From assembly GCA_035771165.1 (NCBI GenBank), contig JAWNZC010000473.1, positions 716,501 to 780,500 on the forward strand: 64,000 nt of DNA, written 5' to 3'. This document shows, one piece after another, positions 23,017-33,792 of this stretch. The notes under the pieces are model-generated. The model was not told the origin of the DNA and did no database searches. It was given only the letters and a program-made list of their open reading frames with translations. Within the stretch, counting starts at the first letter, position 1. Every line of letters starts with the position of its first letter. The stretch is from Paragorgia papillata. Taxonomy: Eukaryota; Cnidaria; Anthozoa; Scleralcyonacea; Coralliidae. Both the position numbers and the translations under genes were made by a program.

Positions 23017-25123
23017 TTTGTATTCAAATCAATTCAGGCATTTCCTCGCCAAAACTTACAGGGCCGAGAAAAAAGCGTCTTGACCGGGGCGCTGGTCAAT
23101 ATCGTAAAATCCCGACCTCTCCGGAACCATTCAGCGTGCGTCGTTTTGCGTACGGACCGGAAATCAAACCCGGCGCCATATAATAAATATATATATGTAT
23201 ATATAATTAACAAATAGATTCCATTTTGCCGTTGTTTGTTCAGTTATAGATACACAGATGACGTCACAACGTGGTAAGAACAAAAAAATGGCCCACGAGA
23301 CGCAGTCGAGTGGGTCTGTGCATCTTTAACTGAACAGACAACAAAAAAATGGAATCTATTTGTTTTATACAATAAAAAATAGAAAAATTATGTTTTAATG
23401 GACTTATTAAATTTTCCCAGCGAATTTCTATCTGGGACATTGAAAAAGATAAATCACTTCATCTGACGTGACCCATTATCTATACAAATCAAGTAACGTC
23501 ATTGGCTCGTGATGTTGCAGTGAGATCCGTGATTGGTTCAGAAAAATCAGACCACGTCAGTGACGTAATTTGTGCATCTGTCCATTTATATGTCATGGCT
23601 ATCGACCAATAAAAACGCACGTACTATTCAAATTATTGTATATATATACAAATAGATGACATTTTCCCGTGCGTGTGTACTGCAATAACGCACAGATGAC
23701 GTCACAGCGTGTAAAGAACAAAAAATTACGCCACGATACGCAGTCGAGTGGCGTGACTGTTGTTCTTTTCACGCTGTGACATCTTCTGTGCGTTATTACA
23801 GTATACACGCACGGAAAAAATGACATCTGTTTGTTTTATACATCGAATTTTATTATTTTAATAAGAAATGTTTGAAATTTTTGATCGTCGAACCGGCAAG
23901 GCTTTTGAAAAGGAGTTAAATTTTCAATTCAGGTTTAATTAATTACGTCTATTATTATTGTATAAATTATTGTATAAATTATTGTATAAATTATTGTATA
24001 AATATATATTGCGTGTAAAGGACAGAAACGTACGCGACGAGACGTAGTCGAGTGGCGTGACTGTTGTATTTTTACACGCTGTGACGTCTTATTCTGTGCG
24101 TTATTACAGAACACACGCACGGAGAAAATGTCATCTATTTGTTTTATACATCAAATTTTATTATTTTAATAAGAAATGTTTGATATTTTTGAATCGTCGA
24201 ACCGGCAGGGCTATTAAAAAGGAGGTAACATTTTCAATTCAGGTTTAATTACGTCATAAGTGATCTATACAAATAAAGCAATCTGATTGGGCGACAGAAG
24301 AAATAAGGCTGTCCTGATTGGCTATTTTTTCAGCTTACGGTTACGTCACGTATAATTTATGCAAATCATGATCATGACAAATTGAAAGTTTATTTAAACT
24401 TCGTGTCTTCGTCGGCATTTCTATGTATATTTGGACGCTTCTTATGCTGCAGATTCAGCTGAGAAAGCATTTATCGTTGGAGAAGGCCGAGAAGCACGCG
24501 TACTAACCATCGAAATTATATGTTCTGTGTTTGGAAATCTTGTTGACAATGGCTGATATCTCCTGGATTTGTATGGCTGAACAGTATTTTCCATGAAGAG
24601 CAATGGAAATTATATCAGAAAATTTCTGAAGCTGTGGAGTAGATAGCGTTGTGCGCCCGAGACGAAGGTATTAAATGACCGTATTTATGTCGATATTAAT
24701 ATTAATATGTCTGTGTCGTCGGACAACGACCTGATGGCCGTGCCTCTCATCACTGAGTGATATGTGTAATCCTCAGACAGTTGAAATGCACTATATTTTG
24801 TACCAAGTTGTCTCTTCAAACGTGTAATTTGATCAATAAATTTTTAAAAAACAAATTTTTTTTGCGACATCGTTACGTCAGCTGTGCATGTGTACTTTAA
24901 TAACGCATAGTTATTAAATATATATAGTTCAATCTACAGACACGGTGTTTCGCTGTGGGACAGCATCGGTGAAGGACGTTCAGATAGCGTGAAGTGCGCA
25001 TGGGCCCAGAGTGCTCAAACTTCCACAATGGTTGTGAGCGTTGCATTATCGCTAATAGATACCCACGGTAACTTCACGGAGTGCTCAACAACACTGAAGT
25101 GAAGGAGCGTACATAGTTCAATC

Positions 25124-25164
<41 letters not shown>

Positions 25165-25737
25165 TTTCCCAACATATTGACTTTTGTTTCCATATTGATT
25201 TTTTTAGCTGATGATCTTTTTTCAATATATTACCAAGACCGATGATGCGCGGCATGGCCTCAGAAAAACACATCGTGATTTCTGTCCAAAACATGTAAAT
25301 TGACGAATCCGTATGCATGCCTAAACGTTTTTGCCTGGAGAATTCAAAAGTAGCAAATGGACCAATCGTATTGCAGTGACCCCACGGCGTCAATTTCAAA
25401 GGCTAAGGAATGCAGACGGATTCGTTAATGTTTTGGCGGAAAACATAACATGTTTATTTTGGGCCATGCCACGCATCATCGGTTTTGGTAATATTAATTT
25501 TAATCAGATATTTTTTTCCATATTTTCATAAAGTCAAACTGTTATGAAGACGTTAAATGAAGTAGTTACGACGTACGTTTTCCATTTTTGCCACGTCGGT
25601 CACGTGAAATGCAGGCTCGTTATTTTCTTTTTATGCGCACAAGATGCTAAATTTGAGTTTTGAGGTGTGTGAATTTCGCATTTATACTTGACATATTTTG
25701 TTGGAAATCAAAAGGTGGTGTGTGGAGAATTGATAAG
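23017..25737 (+). repeat. Main part of the ZNF3 upstream duplicon
   Basis: It is collinear with 10263-12963 upstream of ZNF2, with CRE-palindrome MITEs at 23205-23370 (part of the centre lost), 23630-23840 and 23990-24150, a (TAAATTATTGTA)-type short tandem repeat at 23955-24005, a TA microsatellite at 25129-25162, and no solo LTR. The 3' part matches the 5' regions of ZNF1 and ZNF4. Confidence 0.85.
23630..23840. mobile_element. CRE-palindrome MITE, copy in ZNF3 block
   Basis: Arms ACAAATAGATGACATTTTCC and its complement surround AACGCACAGATGACGTCACA-like inner arms. It contains a complete TGACGTCA. Confidence 0.75.
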
Positions 25738-25849
25738 ATGAAGAGCTGTCTGAAACGTGAAAGATCTACCACGAGTAATAATTCTGACTTGACGAAAAAT
25801 ATTTGGCAGTTTATCAAGTTTAAGATGTCATATGGTATTACATACTGAA
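25738..25849 (+). pseudogene. ZNF3 pseudogene, 5' part
   Basis: It begins at the family ATG (MKSCLKRE...) but about 53 bp are missing compared with ZNF2, removing the end of the N-terminal segment and the start of finger 1 and shifting the frame. The gene is then interrupted inside the finger 1-2 linker by a hAT element; the rest lies at 27417-28279. Confidence 0.9.
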
Positions 25850-27416
25850 CAGGGCCGTGCCGAGTGGGGGTGTGTGGGGGGGTGTAACACCCCCCCCCCC
25901 AATGAAATTATGAAGGGGCCCTATTTCAGTGATCAAAGTTCCCTATATCAGTAACGTAGGGCGGAGGGCCCTTTATTTTAGTGACAAAGTCCCCATATCA
26001 GTTATGAAGGGCCCTTATTATTTCAGCGATCAAAGTTCCCTATATCAGTTATGAAGGGGCCCTATTTCAGTGATCAAAGTTCCTTTTTTCAGTTATGAAG
26101 GGCCCCTATTTCAGTGAATCGTTGATCAAAATCCCTTATATCAGTAATGAAGGGCCCCTCAGAATCATCAATTCTAATGAAGAGGCAGACATGCAGAGAA
26201 ACTAGAACAAAAGCATCTGGTCTTTTATCTCGGATGCTCAGATTTGACTTTATTGCGTCACTCATGTTCGCCAAAAACGTATTCATCAAAACCAAAATGA
26301 TGACAAAATTTCTAGAGAAGGAAACTCTTGACGTTACTGGGGCCATAGCAGCATTGCAGATGACAGAGCAAAGCATCAGGAAAATCAGAGAATCTGAGGA
26401 CCAGATAAACGACCTTGTAGATACATCTGTGTCATTTGATGAGAAAATGGGAGTAAATGCAGCTGAGGAGTACCAAAAATTTCACCGCACACGGAGAATA
26501 CCTAGACGTCTGGATGAAGCCCAAAATACCACTGCCCAAATAACAATGCATTCGTTCTACAGGAAATAATTTACAGCTAGCGCTGTCTTAGATGCTCTTC
26601 TAGTCGAGATTAACGAGAAAGCGGAAAACATTAAATCGGCATTCAAGGTCTGAGCCCAACCCAAATGCCCACGTACACGCAAGTTGAAAGGCTTTGCCAG
26701 AAGTACCCTAATGAACTTCCACAGCCGTCTTTGCTACATGCTGAAATGGAAATGTTCATACCCCATCGGCCATCTCCGAAAACATGCTAAAGAAGATGAC
26801 GTACCAGAACATGACATCAGTTACAGATATGCTGCCGATCTCGCACTTCGTCAAAGTCGGCTTGGCTTATTCCCGACAGTAACCAAAGCTTACAGACTTT
26901 TGCTTACAGCGGATCCAACCGTGTGCAAAGATGAGAGAAGTTTCAGTAAGCTGAATTGAAATTTGTCAAGTCATATTGTAGGAATTACATGGGTAACAAA
27001 CGACTCGATGGTCTCATGTTACTAGTCTGTGAAAAGGACGTAGCTGACAAAATTGATCTGACAGATCTTGTCAAAGTGTGGTCTACAATTAAACATAGGC
27101 GGATTCAATTATGTTAAGCTCTGTACAAGAATATAATTTGTGACGTTATTTCATAATTTGCTACAATTTGCTACATAAGAGTTTACTATATTAAAAGTAT
27201 GAAATTTGAATTTAAAAATTGCAAGGAGTACTATTAGTAGATTATAGGAGGCCACCGCCCACCTGGCTAGTCCACATACATTTAATTTAGCTTTTGAAGA
27301 AACGCATTTTGGTGGAGTCATAAAGGCCCAAGGCCCACGAAGGGGGCCCCAGACCCACACAGGGGCCCAAAACCTTCATACACCCCCCCAATGATCAGCC
27401 TTTCGGAACGGCCCTG
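25850..27416 (+). mobile_element. hAT element splitting ZNF3, 8-bp duplication ATACTGAA
   Basis: The ends CAGGGCCGTGCCGA and (complement) CAGGGCCGTTCCGA are short inverted repeats, and ATACTGAA is present on both sides. ZNF2 and ZNF4 show the uninterrupted linker. The left part carries a run of about five diverged 43-bp repeats (25913-26160, GGGCCC...TTTCAGTGATCAAAGTTCC). The interior holds a decayed transposase. Its termini differ from the CAGTGTTTCC family, so this is a second hAT lineage. Confidence 0.9.
26147..27115 (+). pseudogene. Decayed hAT transposase (C-terminal half)
   Basis: A 140-residue frame (26147-26569) begins in a segment of the form SRMLRFDFIASLMFAKNV. After a stop near 26652 and a frame change, a second part (26684-27115) carries the hAT dimerisation signature: FPTVTKAYRLLLTADPT, then an ERSFSKLNLKF-like block and YMGNKRLDGLMLL. 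The arrangement matches DUF4371/hAT-C transposases. The N-terminal zinc finger and the first catalytic Asp region are gone, so it cannot be active. Confidence 0.8.
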
Positions 27417-28279
27417 ATACTGAAGAGAAACCATTCAAATGTGATGTCTGTAAGAAGACATTTTCCTATTCAAGTGGCTTACTATATCATAAAAGAACAC
27501 ATACTGGAGAGAAACCTTTCAAATGTGATGTCTGTGACAAGACAATTTCCCAGTCAAGTAGCTTACAATATCATAAAAGAACACATACTGGAGAGAAACC
27601 TTTCAAATGTGATGTCTGTGACAAGACATTTTCCTGTCCAAGTACTTTAATTAATCATAAAAGAACACATACTGGAGAGAATCCATTCAAATGTGATGTC
27701 TGTGACAAGACATTTTCCCAGTCAAGTGGCTTACTATATCATAAAAGAACACATACTGGAGAGAAACCTTTCAAATGTGATGTCTGTGACAAGACATTTT
27801 CCTGTCCAAGTACTTTAATTAATCATAAAAGAACACATACTGGAGAGAAACCATTCAAATGTGATGTCTGTAAGAAGACATTTTCCCAGTCAAGTAGCTT
27901 ACTCTATCATAAAAGAACACATACTGGGGAGAAACCATTCAAATGTGATGTCTGTGACAAGACATTTACCCGGTCAAGTAGCTTACAATATCATAAAAGA
28001 ACACATGCTGGAAAGAAACCTTACACTTGTGATATCTGTGACCAAGCATTTTTCCATCACTCTAGTTTTGTAAATCATCAAAAGACACATAACACAGGAA
28101 AAAGTTTCCAGTGTAATTACTGTAACATGAATTTTGATTGTAAAGCATTTGATCGACATTTGTTGACCCATGAACTTGAAGCCACAGAACCAAATGGGAT
28201 GAAGTACATATGTTTGAAATGTGATGTCACATTTGACTTAGCTAGTGCATTGGTAAAGCACATGACTGAACTTCATTAA
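27417..28279 (+). pseudogene. ZNF3 pseudogene, 3' part with 10 fingers
   Basis: An uninterrupted reading frame from the duplicated ATACTGAA through ten C2H2 fingers to the family stop codon. It has seven middle modules (helices such as YSSGLLYH, CPSTLINH, QSSSLLYH, RSSSLQYH) and the three conserved terminal fingers (CDICDQAFFHH, CNYCNMNFDC, CLKCDVTFDL). It has no start codon of its own near the 5' end. Intactness of the frame suggests that the hAT insertion or the 5' deletion is fairly recent, or that the fingers are expressed from elsewhere. Confidence 0.9.
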
Positions 28280-29520
28280 CCCTAAATTTCCCTCTTAGTC
28301 TTACGCCACATAGTATTTTACTTTGGCTAATGCCAGATGATTTTACTCATCAAGGCAAGAACTCTAGTAGGGAAAGGGTTAAAAAACTATCTTGTTAACC
28401 CTTTCCCTACCATGGGCCTTTTAATGTTTTACTCTGGCTAATGCCAGACGAGGGAAGAACTCTTGTAGGTTCTGTCTAGTTTGCCAGGAGTAAGTGCATT
28501 CGTGTAGTACAGTGTATTTTGAAACCACGTGTAGTGGTTGAACACCATAACAATTGTTGCTTACAATGAATTCTGGTTGATGTAAGTAAGTAGTATCATA
28601 CTACTTGTGAATAATAAATGTTATTATAATGAGGGTTTATCAGGTCTGATGTCATGAATGTCATGCCTTCTTCTGATTGGCAATAATTTGTTGACATTTT
28701 CTATTGGCCAATCAGGAGAAGGCATGACGTACCTGATGTCAGACCTTATAATGGGGGTTTATAAACCCCCATTATAATCTTATAATATTAATAATTTCTC
28801 AATCCCCCAGTTCTCAACGTGGTGATAACCATGATGGGAGTTGCATAATATACATAGGTTGCAATGGACAATTCTCATTCTATTAATGCATCAGGGGAGT
28901 TGTGTTTTTGTGCCTTTACTTTTTGGCAAAACGGCTACAGGTCATCTGCGGGGCATTTTGCTTAGAACAAAACTGATTATTAACACTTTTATCTTTGACA
29001 CAGAAGAATTTTGAAATTATCAGATGGTGGGTTTATGAGGTTATTAACCACATAATTATGTCAAATACATGGTTATCATATCAATGATACTGGCAAGAAA
29101 ATTTATACCTCAGAGTATTGAATCAGTAACATATCCAGAGATATTTTGAGCATACTTGTCAATGGCAAATTTGTGATGATATTTAGAGGTTCTACAGTCT
29201 GACTTTTATAGTGTTTTGGGCACCAACAATATTTGGGGACCCAAACTTGTGTACCTTACTTTTGGGCAAAAATGTTACCAATTGTTGTTTTTACCACAGA
29301 TGTGTGCATTTTGGATCATATGTTTTCTATAATGGATTAATGTATCTGGGTGCCAATGGGAAATACAAATTTTAAACGAAGTTTTCACTTGATTAAAGTG
29401 AAAATTTTGTTGGCGTTTTTAAAAAAGATTATTTAGTTGTTTGATAACATTATAGACTGTAAAAACTAGACAAGGTTTTACAGGCAGAAATTCAAGAATT
29501 TGTAATATCTACCAGCCCAT
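28280..29520 (+). repeat. Shared 3' flank of ZNF3
   Basis: It matches 14374-14850 (ZNF2) and the inverse of 2290-3235 (ZNF1). It contains the hairpin at 28367-28410 and a foldback MITE at about 28622-28790 (ATAATGAGGGTTTATCAGG with matching right arm). Its distal part extends well beyond the ZNF2 copy. Confidence 0.8.
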
Positions 29521-29861
29521 TCTCTTCCTCAGTTGATTGTATATACTAATTGTGATCAAGCTCTGAAAAATTGAGTGTGGGAGCTTCAATTTCAACGAAT
29601 TAAATAACTAATTCCTAACCCCCCAACCCCAAACCACATCCCCGAAAACCCTAAACGCACCCACTACCCCCGGTAGCCCTAAGCCTAATCACAACTCTCC
29701 GAAAAAAATAAATTTTATTAATGCTGGTAGATAACCCCCATCCACCGACGGAAGTAATCAATATTCAGTGTGCGTAGCGTCCCGCATAGCTAGCGCCACG
29801 CGTGACGGACGTGATTGGGCGAGACTGGGATAATTAGTGCGCATGGACTAGGCTATTCTCG
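29521..29861. repeat. C-rich degenerate tract and left part of R2 copy
   Basis: 29600-29700 is a degenerate CCCTAA/CCCC-rich tract resembling telomere-like filler. 29740-29861 matches the inverse of 300-660 (family R2), which resumes at 33572 after the inserted composite element. Confidence 0.6.
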
Positions 29862-30318
29862 TCCCCAGAGCCCTTTTATGAAAAGCAAGGGCTCTGGGGG
29901 AATCCATATACATCGCGATCTGATTGGTTGTTCAAATTCAAAGGTCTAATTAACGGAGCTTATATAGTGAGTGTTTATAAATAAACTAGAAATACATAAA
30001 CGCAACAACCCCTTGCCCGCTTTTAATACGTTAAATATACATAAATACCCCCCCTCCGATTAAACTGTTTTTGTATACAAATATGTAAACCCCCGGTCTC
30101 CTTTACATCCTGCTTTATCACTTTTATGAACTTGTAGTTTTTCTATTATTGACCAATTTCCAAAGCAATGTTTTATTCTAAAATAATAAAGCAGTGGCTG
30201 AGGAAAAACTTGTGTCACGACCTAATAGCACCAGAAACTGATAGCAAAAACAAACAATAATTACAGACGCTTATAGACGGACGGCCAACCTCGATAAAAG
30301 TGTCTCGAAAACACCGTT

Positions 30319-31290
30319 GATGGCATTTTTTGTTACAAGCAGGCAACCATGCTAAATCGTATCGGATAGTGTATACTTTGAAGGTGAGGGGTGTTGGCAG
30401 CCGTAATTCTCGAGTTATATACTAAAATTTCGAGCTTTTTGAAAGCACAATGTGATGGATGGGATATCTGTAAAGTGCTGGCTATTTACGTTTGTGTTTT
30501 ATTTGAATTGACTAATTCAGAATGCTATCCAATCAGCGTGCCTGAAGTTCTGATTATTCTAATTCGCATAACTCACAATCATAAACAAACAAGAAATATG
30601 GCGTGAATACACCTAAATGTGATACTTCAAAGCAAAGCCACGAAAAGGTAAGCTTGCCAAGAATCAGAAATTTATTAGACCTGGTAGCTACAGGAAAGTC
30701 TCTTATTCTACTCGTAAATTACTTCGTTTTATTTTGGTAGTTTGCTGATACCACCATGTATCTACTGTTATAAATCTGAGCTTTTGTACTACAGTATAGT
30801 GCTGCTCATAAATCATAATATCCCTTAGACATTTGACTCACCGGTTCAACAGTTGTATCCGGTGATACGTACACGGAAGGCAACCTGCCTAGACATCTTG
30901 ATGAATGTCTAAGCTACATTTATATGGTGGTTGGCTGCTTGTAACAAAAAGTTTTCAGATTGCTGTGGCTGTTCTTCTAAGTGTTATATTTAGGCGAATT
31001 TGCGCTATGTTTCTTGTTTGTTTATGATTGCGAGTTATGCGAATTAGAATAATCAGAACTTCAGGCACGCTGATTGGATAGAATTCTGAATTAGTCAATT
31101 CAAATAAAACACAAACGTAAATAGGCAGCACTTTACAGATATCCCATCCATCACATTGTGCTTTCAAAAAGCTCTAAATTTTAGTATATAACTCAATAAT
31201 TACGGCTGCCAACACCCCTCACCTTCAAAGTATACATGCACTATCCGATACGATTTAGCATGGTTGCCTGCTTGTAACAAAAAATGCCAT
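30319..31290. mobile_element. Foldback element FB3 (arms about 300 bp)
   Basis: Arms 30319-30620 and 30975-31290 are reverse complements at high identity (AGCACAATGTGATGGATGGG and complement) around a loop of about 350 bp. Matching 70-residue frames in both arms are mirror images, not genes. Confidence 0.85.
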
Positions 31291-32219
31291 CAAAAGTAAT
31301 ATTTTGAAGCCTTGGCCGGCCGCCTATTATATCAAGGTGCCTATTAAACTGTTTGAATATGATTCCTCATGTTCCAAATATAATGTTGAACCTCACATAA
31401 AAACATCAGAACAGAAAAAACCGTAGGTAACAGCCTGAAAACTATAGGTATAAGAGAGGAAAAACTAACCAGGGAAGAACTATAATGCAAATTTTCACTT
31501 GAACAATGGAAAAAACGCCTGAGAAAATGTATATTATTTGACAAGATTTTTGCTGTTTTAACTGAGTTTAATACTGAAAAGGTTTTGGACATATACCGAT
31601 TCTAATCAGCTAAAGAAAGCTGGTAAGTTAAATACGAATTACTGCTTACCGATAAATTTTCTTTTGGCTCTTCTCAGATGCTGCAAACACTGCCATACGG
31701 GCTATACGGCGTTTGGTTTCCGTGGTTTTCTCGTTCGGTTCTTAGCAAAAAGCAATCAATTCTCTTCAAAATGTGAAAAGCTGTTTGTGTTGATGTTCCT
31801 TTCAATTCACTGTTCTCTCTCGAGCCAAGATATATCAGTGCATAAGTCTTTTGCTTGCTTTGAACAGACACACGAAGAAACATCTTTTTGTTTTTTCAGT
31901 CACATTTGGCGGGATCTTTTCCGATCTTTATAGCAATTTTTCATGCTTTTTTAATGGTTTCTAGTCGTGTTTAATATTGTTTGGTTGATTTAAACGGTTC
32001 ATCCCACTGCAACATCTCTTCTTAGCTTTCCTTTATCGCTCATTTGTAAACCAATTTTTCCGACAAAGATTTTGTTTCGCTTGAGCCGCGAAATTTGGCG
32101 ATTTGATGGAAATATATATATATATATATATATAAACATCTCGCAGAATTTCTTTCCCCTTCGCGTGTAAGTGGACTCCACGCACGTCGAGATTAGCACC
32201 CTCACCCCGGGCTCGGGGC
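31291..32219. other. Unassigned interior sequence
   Basis: It contains a (TA)n run at 32111-32134. I recognised no protein; frames up to about 90 residues on either strand lack known motifs. Confidence 0.4.
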
Positions 32220-33550
32220 CTTCGGCACTCCGGACAATATTTGAAACACGAAAACTGACAACGAAGCAGAATTCGAAGTAATTGTTCTAATCCGAACAAT
32301 TTAGTCGAACGTTTTTGAAAGCAATCAACCCGTTTCTGTTTAATAACTAAATAAACTCAAAGACAGAAGACAGACAGCAATTTGACCGCACACTGCAGGC
32401 TGTTCGTGTATGCATGGTACATATTTAATAAGCTCATTGAAATGTAAAAGTCAAATATAAACGAACGGTGCAACAAATTAAAGAGAACTACCTTCACTAA
32501 AAAAGGCCATAAATACGAAGAAATTCCGACGTGACTATAGCCAAGCTCTGAAGCGAACTCGTAAATTTTAATGTCTTTTGCCCCGCCGAGTAAACGCAGC
32601 GATAGCCACACTCGACAAGGACCTTCTTCGAACGGAATCTACCACAATCAGAATCGTTCCAAACAGTGTTTCCACAATGAAATGTCGAAATTTCCTTTTC
32701 CGGTCTAGAAAATTCCTTTAATTTCCTTGAAATGAGAATGTAATTTCCTTGAAATTTCCTTCAAATTCCTTGATTAACAAAAGGTAATTTTTTATAGTAT
32801 TGTCGTGTTTTAGTCCGCCAAGTCTCAAAACTCCATCAGATTTTAGTATTTTATATCAGATGTATATAACAATCGCAAGCTTAACGTTATTAAACACAGC
32901 TAGCAGTGCATTCTGGGAAGGTGTTAGGCTGCTAGGCCCAGGCCCTGGGATCGCGCAACGTCACAACATTTCTTGATTTTTAATTTTTCCTACCTGATCA
33001 CTTTTCTTTCTTTATTTATTTTAACCAATTCAAAAACAGTGAAGTGCAAGTTAAACATTCATAAATCTTAAAATGAATCTTAAACAGTAGTTACAGTACA
33101 CTGTACACGTACACTACCTGTGACAGTGTGACTAACAGTACAGTTAGTACACCATATCACCATAACTGCATAGCATTGTCATAAATTCAAACTAAGCAAG
33201 AAAGCATACTTTGCTAGAAGTGTAAAATAAACTAAGTAGCAAACGTCAGTGAAGTCACGTACTTCATATAATAATAATAATATAATATTTTCAATTTGTA
33301 TTTTGTTAACTTAAAAACATACAAAAATTTGACATTTGATAATATTGTTTTACTTTTAGCAACATTTCCTTAGATTTCCTGAATTTTCTTAGATTTCCTT
33401 GAATTTTCCTTCATCCTAAATAATTCCTTTTTACAGTCAAATTTCCTGGAAATTGGAAACACTGGTTCCAAAGTCAAACAAGTTAATACGAGACAGCCAT
33501 GCGCTTTAGAAAGAAACAAACAATCTTGGTGTTCCCCGCCAGCACGGGAT
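32220..33550 (+). repeat. Repeat family R1, partial copy
   Basis: It matches 45354-45473 plus 49588-50100 and the inverse of 56220-56440 (ACTCAAAGACAGAAGA, GAACGGTGCAACAAATT, CTTTTGCCCCGCCGAGTAAA). Here it is interrupted only by the hAT MITE at 32664-33464, so this copy provides the empty site for Helentron C. Confidence 0.8.
32664..33464. mobile_element. Non-autonomous hAT MITE (801 bp), duplication GTTCCAAA
   Basis: The termini CAGTGTTTCCAC and GGAAACACTG are flanked by GTTCCAAA on both sides, and the R1 copy at 49932 has a single GTTCCAAA. Subterminal arrays of ATTTCCTTGA/ATTTCCTTAG motifs match those of the transposase-bearing hAT at 52578-55419, the likely source of transposase. No coding frame. 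Confidence 0.92.
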
Positions 33551-33571
33551 CGGAGGGGCTCTGGGGACGAG

Positions 33572-33792
33572 AATGGGACTAGGGTATCATATTGGGATAT
33601 GAAACCTACGAGTGTCTAGTTTATGCGTATCTCCTGTTGACCTCTGTCTAAAACCAGACTATGTAATCCCATATATCTAATCATAGGCAGATTATTTTAC
33701 AACTAACCAATTCAGAGAAGAATTATTGCCACTACATCTGAGCACTAAACCTGAATACGCATACACGGCAAATATTATTTCAATACGCGACT
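33572..33792 (+). repeat. R2 family, right part
   Basis: It matches the inverse of 88-320 (GGGATATGAAACCTACGAG ... CAATACGCGACTGCGCT). It continues into the inner arms of the adjacent foldback. Confidence 0.75.

Larger units (their letters stand above)
29862..33571. mobile_element. Composite TIR element in R2 with about 14-bp target duplication
   Basis: The inverted ends TCTCGTCCCCAGAGCCC (left) and GGGCTCTGGGGACGAGA (right) enclose 3.7 kb. Flanking sequences ATGGACTAGGCTAT (left) and ATGGGACTAGGGTAT (right) are near duplicates, and the empty form is seen once in the R2 copy at 310-330. Contents: a foldback (30319-31290), unassigned sequence, one half of family R1 (32220-33550) and a hAT MITE. 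It has no transposase. The superfamily is not assigned. Confidence 0.6.

Noticed and set aside
30391..31167. Two 70-residue frames with nearly identical sequence on opposite strands
   Set aside because: They are mirror images from the foldback arms of FB3 and have no recognised domain.
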